DNA of 64,000 nucleotides from Dermatemys mawii (lineage: Eukaryota > Chordata > Testudines > Dermatemydidae): assembly GCA_007922305.1 (NCBI GenBank), contig ML677333.1, forward strand, positions 19,427,555 through 19,491,554. Direction: 5' to 3'. Every line of letters starts with the position of its first letter. The first letter of the stretch is position 1. Positions 45,066-57,932 of the stretch are shown piece by piece. The position numbers and the translations under genes are program-made. The notes beneath the pieces are model-generated. The model saw only the letters and a program-made list of their open reading frames with translations, was not told the DNA's origin and searched no databases.

Positions 45066-48000
45066 GTGTTTTGGATGATTCTGGATGATCTTCACCTGGT
45101 GTAAGTTGTCACAGATCCATTCACACCAACGTAGTTATGACAATTTGCACCAGCTAATAATTGGGCACCAGAGATCTACCAAATAATTTTAAGAATTGAA
45201 ATAAATCTACATTCATCTAAATCTGAATCAAAATAAGATTTTAATCACCTGAATTTGTTTGTTTTTCATTTTTGGTCTTCCATTTACACAATATAATCTC
45301 TTCCCCGGTCACAGGTGTCAAAACAAAAAAGTTTTTTAAGAACGGGGAGGAGGGGAAATAACAACCCTGGTTACTTTCCTTAAGACTTTTTTTTATTGCT
45401 TCAGATAAAAAGAAAGAGGTTATTTGTGGGATTTCCCATGGCTTCCATGCACATTAGTCAACAAAACGGTTAGGTAACTGAATACATTAGCTAATCCTAT
45501 AGAACTGAAATCAAATATCTAAACATTCTGTACCAGGGACAGAGAATCATATAAACAATACATACATTTTAATTTCTCTGCTTATTTTTAAACTTTCAAT
45601 TAGCATACCAGTAATAAAAAAAAATCTTTTCTTTCCCTTTCAGACAAAACACACTGAATACTCTTATTAAAAACAAAGTGTTTCATACATACTAATCAAT
45701 AACAGCTGGATATTAAACTCATTAAAAACCATGGAATATACATTGTAACATTGCTAAGGGGTTTGGCCATCTGAATTCATTTATTTTCTTTTGACAGAAA
45801 GGTAGAAGGCAAGTTATATGCAGAAGTAGAATTGTGCTTCTGTAAGTTTACAACAATGACAGAAAACCATATGCTAATTGAAACCCTGCTGGATAACAAA
45901 CCAAAGATTACAAACATCAGAAATTATTTCCAGCCTCTATTGAAACTCCATTCAAAATTACATTTGATTATAACGTTGAACCCTGCATTTCATGGAGCAA
46001 TGAGATGTCATTTTGTGGAAAACCAATATAAACACACGCTCTTTTTATGCTAAAATGGTTTTGGATTTTGATAATGAATGCCATGTGTTTGGCAGTATTG
46101 AATAGTCTAATAGTAACTTATTAATAGCATCTTATTTCTTAATAGATTATGCATAAACTATACCATCAATACACTGCACCTTCATATGCATTAAAACACA
46201 TTTCCATTAGACTGATATCAAACATATCCAAATTTTGCAAATGCCTACTAATTGTAATTAAGGCATATTACTGTGAAGCTTTATTAAGTCAGGCATCTCC
46301 ATATGCATTCATATATCTTGATTTTCAGAGGTGCTGTATATCACTGCTCCCATTGACATCAGTGAAACGTGTCTGAAAAACAGATCCCTTTTATGAAGGT
46401 GTTTAAATATCTAATGTCAAGCATTCCCACTGGTATTTTTCAGTCTAAATTACTAAAACATATATTTTATTAATCTTTTAAGAAGTCTTACCATTTTGCA
46501 ATGCTGCTTTTTTATTTTTAAGAAAAATACTTTTTAAATAAAGGCAGCTTGTCAAAGCGTATATAATTCTTGCTTTCAGTCTATAACAATGTTCTGGGGC
46601 TTAGGCTCCAAATCCTTAAAGCCATTGAAATCCACAGATGTTTTGCCCTTCCCTTCCATGTGGCAGGACGTCTTTAGTCCCTCATATTGACAAAAAAAAT
46701 CCTGCAGTACTCTATTCAAAAGATGACATTTTTGCACATCTGTCCAGAGACCAATACTGCTCCTGCTAAAGTCAGTGGGAAGTTTCAGCCCTTAATGTTT
46801 CAGGCATAATACATATCTACAAGGGAAGACTAATTGCAGCTTTTAATTGAATGTTAGTGAGCAATCTTCACCTTTAACATTGAAATACTCCAAATTACCG
46901 TGCATTAGTTTTCAACCTACACAGAGCTAACGTTTTAAGATAATTGCTGTACAGATTCTTCACAGTTTAAGAACAGGGCTTTCAAATTAAAAGTAGTGAA
47001 ATAACATGTCTTAAACCCAATACAGAATCTGCTACATTTAAGACTATCATTTGCTTGTGAATGGTTAATATATTAACCATTACAACAAACTCCGCACCCT
47101 CACCTATCATTTTTATATTGGACACTGTTTAAAACAAGGACATGTACTTGTATATCCCTATGAACAAGTAAATTGTATAATGCACACACACACACTTATA
47201 AAAACACACAGATATTGAGACACATTAAGAAAGTTTTAAGCACACAATACAAGCTATACATCATATAAATGCTAGAGTTAGAGATAATCATATACACTGA
47301 TTAAATATTAAAGAAACTTTCCAAAGATAAGAGTAGCTTGCCTTGGCTATCACTGATAACCTTAGCATAACTAAATTGCATATATATCTATGTCTATATC
47401 TTTGATTTTCCTTCCCCTTTTTAAAGTTACAGAATTTCATCACAGATAACAAAGTGTTTAATTACTCTAGGACAGTAAATTTAATTAATCTTTATCTAGT
47501 TGCCTGGGAGTAATGCTATAGAGAAAGTATTGGCTAGAAATTAATACTACTTAACTTCTCTAAAAGCGTCTAAAAAGATGTGAAGTCATTATAAGCTACA
47601 CAAATAATCAATTCCAATTATTTAAACAGAGTAAAGTGAGATATTTATAATTAATAAAAACAACCAGTTTTATGCATTGAGTTATTTCTCAAAGTTGATT
47701 AAAAATGTAGCAACTACACTTAAAATGAAAATCATAATTTCAGTTATGTCCTCTGAAAAATGGCATATCAATAACATCTTTAAGAAATACAGAGGTTTTT
47801 ATTGTCAATGATATCAGATTGCCTTCATTTATTAAATTAGAGAAAGGTATGAACAATCAAAGGGCATCATTTATAAATCATTTTTAGATTATGTAGTCAA
47901 AGTGGCAAGTTTTTCCAACTCCCCGAATCAGTTATCCTTCCTAATACACCTTTATTGTTAAATATACTAGAAGATTCCATCCATTTTTGTCAGTATATAA

Positions 48001-48650
48001 TTGCAATTGTATTAGCAGCATTTGAATAGTCATCACTGCCACCATCACTAGGCTGAAATACACAATTGAATCATTTTTAAAAAGTTAACCTCATCTTCTT
48101 GAGGAAAGTTAAATCTTATTGAAATATTATATTAGTAGGACTTTAAAGTGTGTGGTCTTGCAATGTATTTTAGCAACAAACACAGATGATGACACAGATA
48201 CAATGACCATTCCCCAAACTGTTCAGTTTATGAGTTATTTATTTAGGCTGTGTTCTTCCTGACCATATAGCATCGATCACTCCTGGCAAATCTATTAGTG
48301 ATTTTCCTACTTTTCAACACTTCATAAGGAAACAGTAAGAAAAGTAACTTTTACAATGTGCTGTAACTTAACCCAATAACCATCGAGAACATATACACAC
48401 GCTAAATACTGTTATTGAAAACAAAGTACAGTACTTGACACGTACTAATAAATAGCAGCTTGGCTCTGTTTTCAGCTGATTACTGTATACAAACACCCAC
48501 CTGGCTTTAAAGCTAACCCTCAAAAGCAAAAGGTGCAACGTTAAGGAACATGACTAAACTCAACCAACCTTTAAGGAACATTTAACAAAAAAGAGCTTTC
48601 CAGCTTTCGTGTGTGTGGCTGTAATGCAGTGAAAGTTTCTTGTATTTGGG
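45066..48650. other. AT-rich sequence upstream of the CpG island
   Basis: I recognise no gene or young repeat in this 3.6-kb stretch. The lack of repeats here stands out against the rest of the window and fits a region under constraint, but that is inference. The frames at 45832-46053 and 46149-46376 have no family features. Confidence 0.5.
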
Positions 48651-48665
48651 GAGAGATGGGGAGGG

Positions 48666-48672
48666 TATAAAT
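48666..48672 (+). promoter_or_regulatory. TATA-box-like motif at the CpG-island edge
   Basis: GGGTATAAATTACTCCCC lies just before the GC-rich region, so a plus-strand start would be expected about 25-30 bp downstream, near 48697. A single TATA-like match in AT-rich sequence is weak evidence, but the GC-rich flank and the position at the island edge raise it. Confidence 0.35.
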
Positions 48673-48769
48673 TACTCCCCTTCGACTATCAGCGAGAGCA
48701 GGAGCTGTAAGTGAATTAAAGGCAAAGCAGCTCCGATGAAGAGTGAAACTCTCGCTTGGGAAGATGTAT

Positions 48770-49960
48770 TTATTATTGTGTGGATGGGCACATCAGACAG
48801 ACACCCGCATCCTTCGCACCAGCAGAGAACGGAGCAGACACACAACGCGCAGTGGCCAGTTTCCCACCGGAACTTCTTACGACGGTCCACGAACCACAAT
48901 CACCCTGCCCCGGAGCTAGCCCGCGCCACGCTTTGCCGCAGCTGCAAAAAGCCAGGCGGGCAAGCGGCTCCCGGTGCCCCCGTTTACACGGCAAAGGCAG
49001 AGCGAACCCGGCAAACTCCCCCACATCTCGTCCACCGACTCCCGCTCGCTTAGCCGCCCTCTTAGCCTCGCGCAACTCCCCAGCGCGCCCTTCCGTGCTC
49101 GGGAGTTAAATCCCGCCTAGAAGCCGCTGGGTGCTCCCGAGACAGGGTCGCTCACGGCTCCCCGGTCAAGGGGCCGAGAGTTGCTCCCGGGACTGGGTGG
49201 GGTGAGCCCGCAGCGCGACGGAGGGAGAGGGGAGAAAGAGACCGCCGGGTACTTGCCCAGGTGGGGACGAGGAGGCTGGCCGGGCGCTCGAGCGGTGCTG
49301 GAGGCGGCTGCTTCCCCGCCACGTTCATTTCCTCCCATGCAGCTGGATTATTCCTCTCTGAACGGCGAGCGCAGCAGGGCTTGGACCAGGCATTGACTCC
49401 CGCCCCGCCCCCGGCAGCCGCGTCCCAGCTCCGCGGGCGGTGGCGGCGGCTCCCAGAGCAGGAGGAGAAGCCGGGCGCCGCCCGGAGAGTGGGGCTCGCC
49501 CTGGGGGCTGAGCGGAGCTCGTCGGCTCTCCGCGCTCGGGGCGTCCCACACGCCCGACTTAACTTCACCCCTTCGCCGGCTGCAGGCGCCGCGGCTCCCC
49601 GGGCAAGCGTTTCCCCGCCGGGCACGGGCTCCCCTCCCTACCCAGCCCTGCAGCACAGGGCTGGCAGCATCGGAGGCGTTTCCCACGCCCCGCAGGCGAG
49701 GGGGCTCCACACGTGTATGCTTGACTAGAGGGGGAAACTGGTCCCCCCGCCCTGTGTGCACCCAGGTGCCTCAATCGGGCCCCCGATGCCGGGGAAAGAC
49801 GGGGGCTGCTCTTATCTGACGGGCTCTTCTGCATCCCCAGGAGCCGCTTTGAGAGGGTCCCACCAGCCGGGGCTGACCGAGCCCAGCTGCCATTGCTCAG
49901 TAGCACTCCTGGTGACAGAGCGCGGTATTGAAGGGGGCGGAGATTAGTTTTAGCTCCTCC
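48770..49960. promoter_or_regulatory. CpG island, candidate promoter and first exon
   Basis: This is the only long stretch in the window that is rich in undecayed CG dinucleotides without being a MITE. It contains GC boxes (CCGCCCCGCCCCCGGCAG near 49399-49416) and runs such as GCGGGCGGTGGCGGCGGC. In vertebrates such islands mark promoters and first exons. Long frames exist on both strands (for example 49152-49625 and 49565-50056 minus, 49261-49728 plus), but none has a recognisable domain, and they overlap each other. I cannot tell the direction of transcription or the gene. Confidence 0.75.
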
Positions 49961-50229
49961 CACCACCTCTCCCGTGGCTTGAGGGCTGTCAGGTGCAGGA
50001 CTGTCCTCCCTGAAATATGTCTCACCCAGGCTCTCTCTTTCAGAGAAACACTCCAACCTTTCCCTTGCTCAAAGTGGGTCCAAGGAGCTAGGTAGGTTAC
50101 TATCTCTCCAGTATTTCACTGCCCTGGCTGGGTTGTTTTTTTTTTTTTTATGGATTTGTCAGGAAAAAAAATTTCTGTGCCAGGGATTTTTCACATACTC
50201 TTAAAATTTGTATGATCACAGTACACTGG

Positions 50230-51301
50230 TGTGACAGTGCTGTTCCTGGTGGGACCAGCTGAGAATGCCAAACCAGGACAAGTTGCTTCAAAAGGGGCAA
50301 TTACAGCCCAAAGCTGGGGTTTCTCCACCCTAAAGGGTTACCAAACCAGACAGAAAAGACTTTGGTTTCGCCCCACTGGCTAGCCACAGGTCACACAAGC
50401 AATTCCCTTAGACACTCCAGCTTCCCAGTATCACCACCAGCAGCCACCTGTCCTGGGGACAAATGGTTATGAAAACCAATACCCCAATAAAAGAAAACAG
50501 TTCTTCCCAATTCCAAAGAATCAGGCCCCAGACCCAAGTCAATACACAAATCAGATCTTACCCACAAATCACGCTGTTGCCAATCCTTTAGAATCTAAAA
50601 TCTAAAGGTTTATTATACAAGGAAAAACATCTAGGTGAGGGTTAGAAATGGCTAAAGGAAATCAAATACAGGCAGTAATGGCTTGCATCAGTTGTAGAAT
50701 AACTGCAGGTTCAAATCAGAGTCTCTGGAATACATTCCCAGGAGGAATGGGTCATCAATCCTTTGACCAATCCAAGAGCGCCCCTTTGTAGCAAAGTCCC
50801 ATCCAGAAGGAGGAGCCAGGCTGGAGACTGAAGACAAAATGGGGATGGGGTACCACCCTTTTATATCCTTCCCCGGTGCAGGAATGTTCTTTGTCCTTCG
50901 CTGTGGAAACTTACAGCAAAATGGAGTTTGACTCAGTTGGGCAATTCCTGCCCCCCTTGCTAAGACACAGGATGTGTCTGCCTTCCCTTACTGAGTCCAT
51001 TGTATAGCTGATAGTCCTTAATGGGCCATCAAGCATGGCAAGCAATGCTTAACACCAAGGGCTCTGAAATGTCCGCAATAGCATAGCACAATATTTGGAA
51101 AGACAGACAATATAGAGTCAATATTTATAACTTCAACTACAAAAATGATACACATACACAGATAGCATACTCATAATCAGCAGATCATAACCTGGTCGTA
51201 GTCACCTTATATGACCCCCTTTACCTAATATTTGGTGCCACTACAGGACCTTGGTTGCACCAATGGTCTATATGATCCCAGATAATTTCAGTAACATGAC
51301 A
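50230..51301 (-). mobile_element. Solo LTR of an endogenous retrovirus, 1072 bp
   Basis: It begins TGTGACAGTGCTGTTCCTGG and ends TTTCAGTAACATGACA, with perfect 5-bp duplications ACTGG at 50225-50229 and 51302-51306. On the minus strand a TATA box (ATATAAAAG, 50858-50866) precedes a poly-A signal (AATAAA, 50609-50614) by about 250 bases, the layout of U3-R-U5. Hence U3 is at the right and U5 at the left. No internal genes remain, so recombination between two LTRs has removed the provirus. Confidence 0.93.
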
Positions 51302-51306
51302 ACTGG

Positions 51307-51837
51307 ATTAGCTAATGTTAAATGTTTCTATGTCCAGCTAAAGATGCTGCAGTGTTCCCACCTCCACCATTTGATAACACCTATAGATAAGATTAAGTCA
51401 GAAAAGAGTGTTATCTCTCTAGATAGTGTTAGTGGCTGTTGAAAGGAGGAGTTTGCAGAGTTGCCTTGTGTTTGGGGTTGTGGTGCCACTTGTGGGCTTG
51501 CCTTGTGGGGGCGCTGTGCTTTTTTTTTTCTTTTTATTTCAAAGGTGGTAACCCTTTACTAGACTGGCCCAGAGGACAGGGGGAAATGGAAATGCTTAAC
51601 CCAAAGAGCACCTATACATTGTGGAGTGGTGGCACAGTGACCAGTGAGGAGAGAAGATGCGGTGCAGGCCAGGTTGTCATGTCCCAAAAACTGCAGTGTG
51701 TGTGAGAGGGGGCAAAAAGCCAAGGCACGGGGGCAAGAAGGAGGAAGTGGTGGCTGGAGCCACAGGGAAGGAGTACTCGTGGCCTAGGCCCAGGGAGTGA
51801 AAAAGGTTGAGGAGGAAGAGAGCAGGGATCCAAGTAA
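51307..51837. other. Mixed sequence, partly purine-rich
   Basis: The part from 51430 may be an eroded retroelement (TGGTGGCACAGTGACCAGTG), but I cannot name it. The frame 51439-51705 has no domain that I recognise. Confidence 0.4.
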
Positions 51838-52190
51838 AATGGGCGTGGGAAAACTACAGTCCGGAGGCCACATCCGGCCCTTCAGTTGTTTTAATCCATC
51901 ACTCAAACTCTAGCTGGGGAATGGGGTTCAGGGCTTGCCCAGCTCCACATGTGCCACGGCTCCCAGAAGCAGAGTCATATCCCCTCTCCAGGTCCTAAGC
52001 ATGGGGCAGCCAAGGGGCTTTGCACTTGCCCCTTCCCCAAGTGCCACCCCCGCAGCTCCTATTGGCTGGGAATCATGGCCAATGGGAGCTGCAGGTGCAG
52101 CGCCTGTGGATGGGGCAGCATGCAGAGCTGCCAGGCTGCACCTCCACATACGAGCTGGAGAGGGGACATGTCGCTGCTTAACATTACAGG
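51838..52190. mobile_element. hAT-type MITE, GC-rich family, truncated (copy 4)
   Basis: The left end GTGGGAAAACTACAGTCCGG and GGCCACATCCGGCCC match the start of the family at 2900, 18451 and 37737. The interior GCTCCTATTGGCTGGGAATC and CCAATGGGAGCTGCAGG is also known from this group. The right terminal repeat is not visible, so the copy is truncated near 52190. Frames in this segment are artefacts. Confidence 0.65.
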
Positions 52191-53329
52191 AAATATAAGC
52201 AACAACAAAAAAGCCACAGATGAGTGGCAGCCTCTTTGGACACAGCTCCAACTGCTGGGAAATCTGAGGAGGCAACAGATCTGGGAGTCAGCTGCTGCTT
52301 GTTGCAGTCTTGACTGGCTGCTTGGTTCTGCAGAAAGGCCTGGCAATTCCCACGTACAGAGATGATGGGCACATGCCAGTGGATGGTGTACAGAGGCGTT
52401 TGTGGAACATAGGACAGAGTTTGGTTGTACTATGAGGAGAATACAGCACACACAAGTGAAGCTCTTATGTGGGTCCTTGTAGATGCGGAAGTATCAAACG
52501 TGGTGACCTATATTAAACTTTTCTACAACTTTTTTTATCTGTAAATGGAGGCAAACATTTGTCTTTGGGCCTCCTGGGTTAATGGCATGGCTAGTGTCCA
52601 TGCTATACCTGAAATCTCCTCACTATTGTCCCATCTTTCTCTTCATGCTATTTCATTATTCCATATTTTGTATAAGTAATATATTTAAGTGAGACTTAAA
52701 AGATGGAAATGCCAGTAAAATGTAAATAGAAAAATAAAGGTCATACTAAATTACATTATAATTTATGGAGCTAAAATGGAAAATGTCTTAAGGAGATAAG
52801 TAGAATATGCAGTAGTTAACTTTCCAAATGTTTCCATTTGTCTATACCATTTACTTTTTAATTAAAATATCTTTGTCAATTGGCAAGTCCAAATAAATCA
52901 GCCACTCAAAAACAATATGTGTATTCCTATGACTCTTATCTTCCTAACCATGCTATTTTAATTAAATTATTTATACAATTCAGTGAAAATTGCATACCAT
53001 TTTTTGAATAGCTAAGAGCTGATGACATTTACTGTGTTCAGATTTGATGGATAAATTTCACAAAATTATATTCTACTGTATTGCTGTGCTAAAAATATAT
53101 GGTTATATTTGATGTTGGGGAAAAATCAGAAGAAATAAAAGATTTGTGCAGTGAGAAATTAGAGGCAAATAAATGTGCAATGTTCAAGGGTTTACAAAAC
53201 TACCATAGTATTATGGATATCCGCAAAATTAGTTTGAACCCACAAAGCTATTTATTTTTAAAAGATGATCAATTTTAAGAACACCTAGCTAATAGAAACA
53301 GGTACTATATATTAAGGTAGAAGACTACC
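52191..53329. other. AT-rich sequence, nothing recognised
   Basis: No gene or repeat family is recognised. The frames between 52059 and 52451 have no family features. Confidence 0.5.
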
Positions 53330-53705
53330 ACCCTTCTTGGGGCTGCTGTCTGTCTATTTTTTACCTGGGCAGACTGATTTTTGGCTTCTGCGTTCGGGTG
53401 CCATTTTGGGCTGCAAGGTGCCTTGTTTTTGGGGACCTGGCAAACCTAAATGTCACCCAAACCAAAAGTTTGGTTACCGTGGGGTGGGGACTGGGTCATT
53501 AACCCAGACAGCCAGGACTACTTCCTACCTGCAGGCAGACTCTTTGAGATGATCCAGCGAGTGATGTGGGGAGGGGGAAAGAGGAGTGACTGATAGGGGC
53601 AAGGCTTTGAGGCAAGAGGTGGGGTAGGGAGTGAGGCTTTGGGGAAGTGGTAGAGGAGAGGCAGAGCCTCGGGGTCTAGTTACCAGCAATTACAAATGTG
53701 GCAAT
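53330..53705. mobile_element. Unclassified DNA-transposon-like relic
   Basis: The end TACCAGCAATTACAAATGTG and the preceding G-rich stretch (GGCAAGGCTTTGAGGCAAGA) recall the GC-rich repeat family at 42450. Ends and target duplication are not clear. Confidence 0.4.
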
Positions 53706-55399
53706 GCAGTCCCCACCTCCTTCTCAAATTTAGACTCACACAAATGTTGGATCTGCAGTTAAAATCCTGTATTCATTATTTTACTAGAACTTTTTTCATT
53801 CACTTTCTGTGCCTTTTCTTTTTCTTTTTTTTTTTCCTTCTTTTCAGTCTCACTATGGTCTGGATCCTGCAAAGTTGTCTTCTTTTGTTTAACTCTCCTG
53901 AAACACGTTAACTGTTATGTAAAATATTGAAACTGAATATAGTGCTATATTGCTATTTTAGTGTTGCCAATATGAGATTTTTTTTGGAAGTCTTATTATA
54001 TTAGATATTTCTTAAAGCCCCAGCTCCTGGAATCAGAATCACTTGTGCAGGGGGCCAGAGCTTCATATACTGTCTGTCACTCAGCCCTGCCCAGAGCCTC
54101 ATAGACTGCTTGTCGCTTCGCCCCACAAGCACTAATTCCCCCTTGAGCTTTGTTGGACAACCATGTGGTTGGGAGGGGGCATCCCCCCGCCGAGACTGAT
54201 GGGAAAGTGATGACCACAGACCTTTACAGTCCAGTTTCGTAACAGGGAAGGTCCACCTGGAGTACATTAATATGGTGAAGATCAAAATTAGGGCCATATC
54301 TCAACCTTCTCTCCACCCACACCTTTATATATTCTTTAGAAAGCCAGTGGAGGCCTGTAATGCTTCCTTGTACTGCTTTTAACAGCGCAGAGCTCACACA
54401 ACTAAAGGATATGGACTCAGTTCCCTTGTTCATAATCAACAGAAGTACTTAAGCACAACATAATTTTACTCATATGAGTAAAGATAGGCAGGAGTTTACG
54501 TGTCTGCAGGATTGAAGTCCTGGTCTTCTAAGTAGCCCTAGTCTTCCCAAATATTTACAGCATGATAATTGTGGCTTTGTAGGGAGATCAGATAAAGAGC
54601 ATTTAGTTGATCAACTCAAATTAAAAGAGGTTGTTTGTCGTTGCTCATTTTAGTCAAATCATTTTAGTGCTTGGAGCTGTAGATGTGTTCAGTTACCAGG
54701 AGTTCAGGGGCTCCAGAATTTAGATCTGCAATTTTGTGGCAGTCCTAGGTTGAACATGATTTAGGTGCAAAGATACTTATTTTCCTCAGCTTTTTGTCTT
54801 TCATAAAATTAGGAAAATCTAATAAAAATTAAATTTATCATTACCATTTTTTTAAAGTCAAGAAATGCAAATTTAACTCCCTTGCAACATGTCATATATA
54901 TTTAATAAACCATAATATGCATTAATTATAGAGTTATACAAATTAACTATTTTTTTCATTTGGACTAAGGATATTTATACAACATTTAAAAAATAATTCA
55001 CAATGTGAGATTCACTTCTCACTCATTAGTTAGTTGTGCTTTTTAGAGTAGCTTCCTTCCCTTAGTCTACTTCCTGTAGTGTCCCCTAAATAAAATGCTT
55101 GCCTTTAACTTTAGACTTAATTTTCTACATAATAAACTGTATGTTTACCTACAATGTTTTTGTAAACTTTTAACAATACTGTTGCCCCTTTTTGACCAGA
55201 ACTACTACTAGTCAAAGTTCAGGGCCCTGAGATGCTCCAATTGGAAGCAGAAATTGATGGAGTCTGATATTTTCTTTAATGTAGTCTTGTTTATTTACAA
55301 GGAATGTGCAAAGTCCTGGGTCTCCAAACACAAAGGAAACCAACAACAAAGGAGTAGTTTTAGATTACAGTCGCAAGCCTTTTTAGGCAACAGACCAGA

Positions 55400-55435
<36 letters not shown>

Positions 55436-57698
55436 TTTCTCCAGCATCGCACTGTGCTCACAGGCTTCTGCTTGTCTTTCTTGCTTTCCCCATCTGTCTC
55501 TGTTCTTGTCTGTTCTCAGTTTCTGTGTGTTCTGTGACACACCCCTACCCACACACACCTGGTCACAAAACCCAAACCCTACTCACCTGGTGCTAGCCTG
55601 TGGGCAGATTCTGTTAGACTTTGTTTTAGATATGGTCCCTTAACAATATCTTACATACATCTTAAATGGGGGACTCACATGAGTTTGAACAAGGTTTTAA
55701 TTCAACTGATAACAAGGTTTCACTCAGCTCATAACTGTATTTATATTCGCTTAGTCACTTCTTGTTTCTCTATACTTCAGCAGTTTTAGATACATAACTA
55801 GGCTGAATTTATAGCCAAAGAAGCACTGTTTCCACAGCTTATGTTAATTCTTTTGACTTTTAACCAGTAGTGTTTGTCAAACAAGATAATGAGAACTGAG
55901 TGTGGCCTATTCATACAAGAGCTGAATTAATAACTCATTTTTTCAGTGACCTGACAGGAAAACAAAAATAATTTGGGGTCCGCCCAAAACATTTTTTCTG
56001 TGAAACAAAAATGTCAAATGTATTGTAGGTTGAACAGAACATATTGTTTGAGGGTGTTCTCTCTCTAACAAAACAAAATTTGAAATGAAAAGTAGTTTCA
56101 AATTGAAATGTTTTATTCAGACAATGTCACAACAGCATGTTTTGACTTTTTCAGAATTGTATTTTATATTTGGCCAACATAATCGGGTACATTCTATGCA
56201 AAATGTTTTGGTTGACCTCAATATATATTTTTTGGCAAAACATTTAGTCTGAAAAGTTTTGTCCATATCTAATGTATGCCCCCTTATTATTCACCATTCA
56301 CAAATATTTATTTGGTCAAAATCTTGTTCATATGAACCTCTGTAAACCAAGATTAATTTAATCAAGAAATAAAACATGTTTCATGATAAAAGGAAATGTC
56401 TTTTTAACTGGAAGCATGGTAGTTTATAAGAGTAAGTTCCTCCAATCAGAAAACAGAGATAATACCATGTGATCTGGGTGACCATTGACCAGCATGAACA
56501 AACAATTCTTACTCCGAGTATATAAGAGAATACTTCTGCCAAACAATTCAAAGTTCTAGTATGTTCATAACATGTTAATTTTCAATTTTGAAAGACAAAA
56601 TCTTAAACTTTGATTTGTGGACAAGTCACAAATAAAATTAAGGGTTAAATTCATTGCTTCAGTAGTTCAAACAGGACTACTAGTACATTGAATCTATTTG
56701 AACCAATTGTCAGCTCTCTTTGGCATCACAATGGTCTAAGCTCCTTTGAAGCAGGTATGCTTGGTTAAAAATAGTACAAGTGGACAATTTGCAGAAAGGA
56801 ACAATTTTATTGCCTCTTTTTATTGCCTACAAAATGCCAGGAGAGTTTATATTTAATGGTAACTCATGTAAAATAGAATAGGAAATAAAATGAAATGTTC
56901 ATTGCATCCATAATAGCCCTATTTCACTCATCTTTCTAAAGTAGCTCAGAAACTTCCTATCTGCTCTGGCACCAAAAAAAAAAAGTCTTTTTTTAAGTCT
57001 AAGATTCTTTTAAGTTCTTTTAAACTTTGAATTTTTGGGAAAAGTATGTGGTTTTGGATATAGGGAAAAGCTAGAGCTGTTCAGAATATACATTGCAAAT
57101 GAGTCATTCAATGAATTTTGGCATCTTTTATTTGAAAATTATTTTTTTAATTATTTAGCCATCTCTGAAGAACGGTCAAGTAATGTTGAGCAAATAATAT
57201 AATTACATAGAAAATAATTGCATTGGCGGAAAGGGCCAAATTCAGAAGTGAGTTTAATGGAGTCTTACCAGATGTAACTTGTGTCTTTTTCAGGTCCATT
57301 CAGCATGTCCATTACACCTATTTTGATTCAATATCTTAGATTCAAATGCTGCTATACTCAGCTGGAAACCATTACTCTCACATCAACTTAATAATGCTTC
57401 TTTTCTCACATCACCTCTACAGTTGACCCACCAGATAATGGTACGTCTAACCTGCAAAAGAAGATGTGTTATTTATTCAGGTTAGCTAATTCATGTTAAC
57501 TCTCCTGCCAATATAGTGCTTTCCACATGGGTGGTTAGACTGGTAGAACTACATGGATCTTTCACACTCCTGAGTGATGTAGTTATACCAATATAAGTCT
57601 GTAGTGCAGACAAGACCTTAGTCCAAGGGAGTCCATGGTTAGTGTAATTTACATACCAATTGACTGAAAGAATGGCTTATGGTAGACAAAGCAACTAA
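53706..57698. other. AT-rich sequence with eroded repeats and a CT tract
   Basis: The segment 54010-54310 looks like an eroded repeat (AAAGCCCCAGCTCCTGGAAT), and 55990-56280 is rich in AAATGTTTT-type text that recalls an old MITE. The (CT)n tract is listed separately. No gene is supported; the frame 55254-55643 runs through the CT tract and is an artefact. Confidence 0.45.
55403..55432. repeat. (CT)n microsatellite
   Basis: Fifteen CT units in a row. Confidence 0.97.
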
Positions 57699-57929
57699 GG
57701 GCTTGGCTACACTGACATTTTATAGCACTCTAACTTGCTGGCTCAGGGAGGTGAAAAATCACCCCCCCCCCAGTGCAACATGTCTGAGCCCTTTAAAGCG
57801 CTAGTGTGGACAGGCTCTGAGCTAATCCTTTCATGGAGGTAGATTACCAGGAGCACTGGGAGATTTCAAAACACTGCCGCGGGAGCGTTCCCGCAACAGA
57901 ACTTTGAAGATTCCAGTGTAGCCATGCCC
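57699..57929. mobile_element. Harbinger-type MITE, 231 bp
   Basis: The left end reads GGGCTTGGCTACACTGACAT and the right end CCAGTGTAGCCATGCCC, an imperfect inverted repeat. The 3-bp flanks are TAA at 57696-57698 and 57930-57932, the target preference of PIF/Harbinger elements. It has no coding capacity. Confidence 0.8.
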
Positions 57930-57932
57930 TAA

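Noticed and set aside
48736..49109. Plus-strand frames starting MKSETLAWED and MGRCIYYCVD at the CpG island
   Set aside because: No recognisable domain, they overlap each other and frames on the other strand, and CpG islands often hold long chance frames. Kept only as part of the island.
49152..50056. Long minus-strand frames of 157 and 163 codons in the CpG island
   Set aside because: No family features, and the two overlap in different frames. Without a transcript they cannot be called coding.
55254..55643. 129-codon plus-strand frame with a serine/leucine run
   Set aside because: The run is the translated (CT)n microsatellite, and the rest has no family features.
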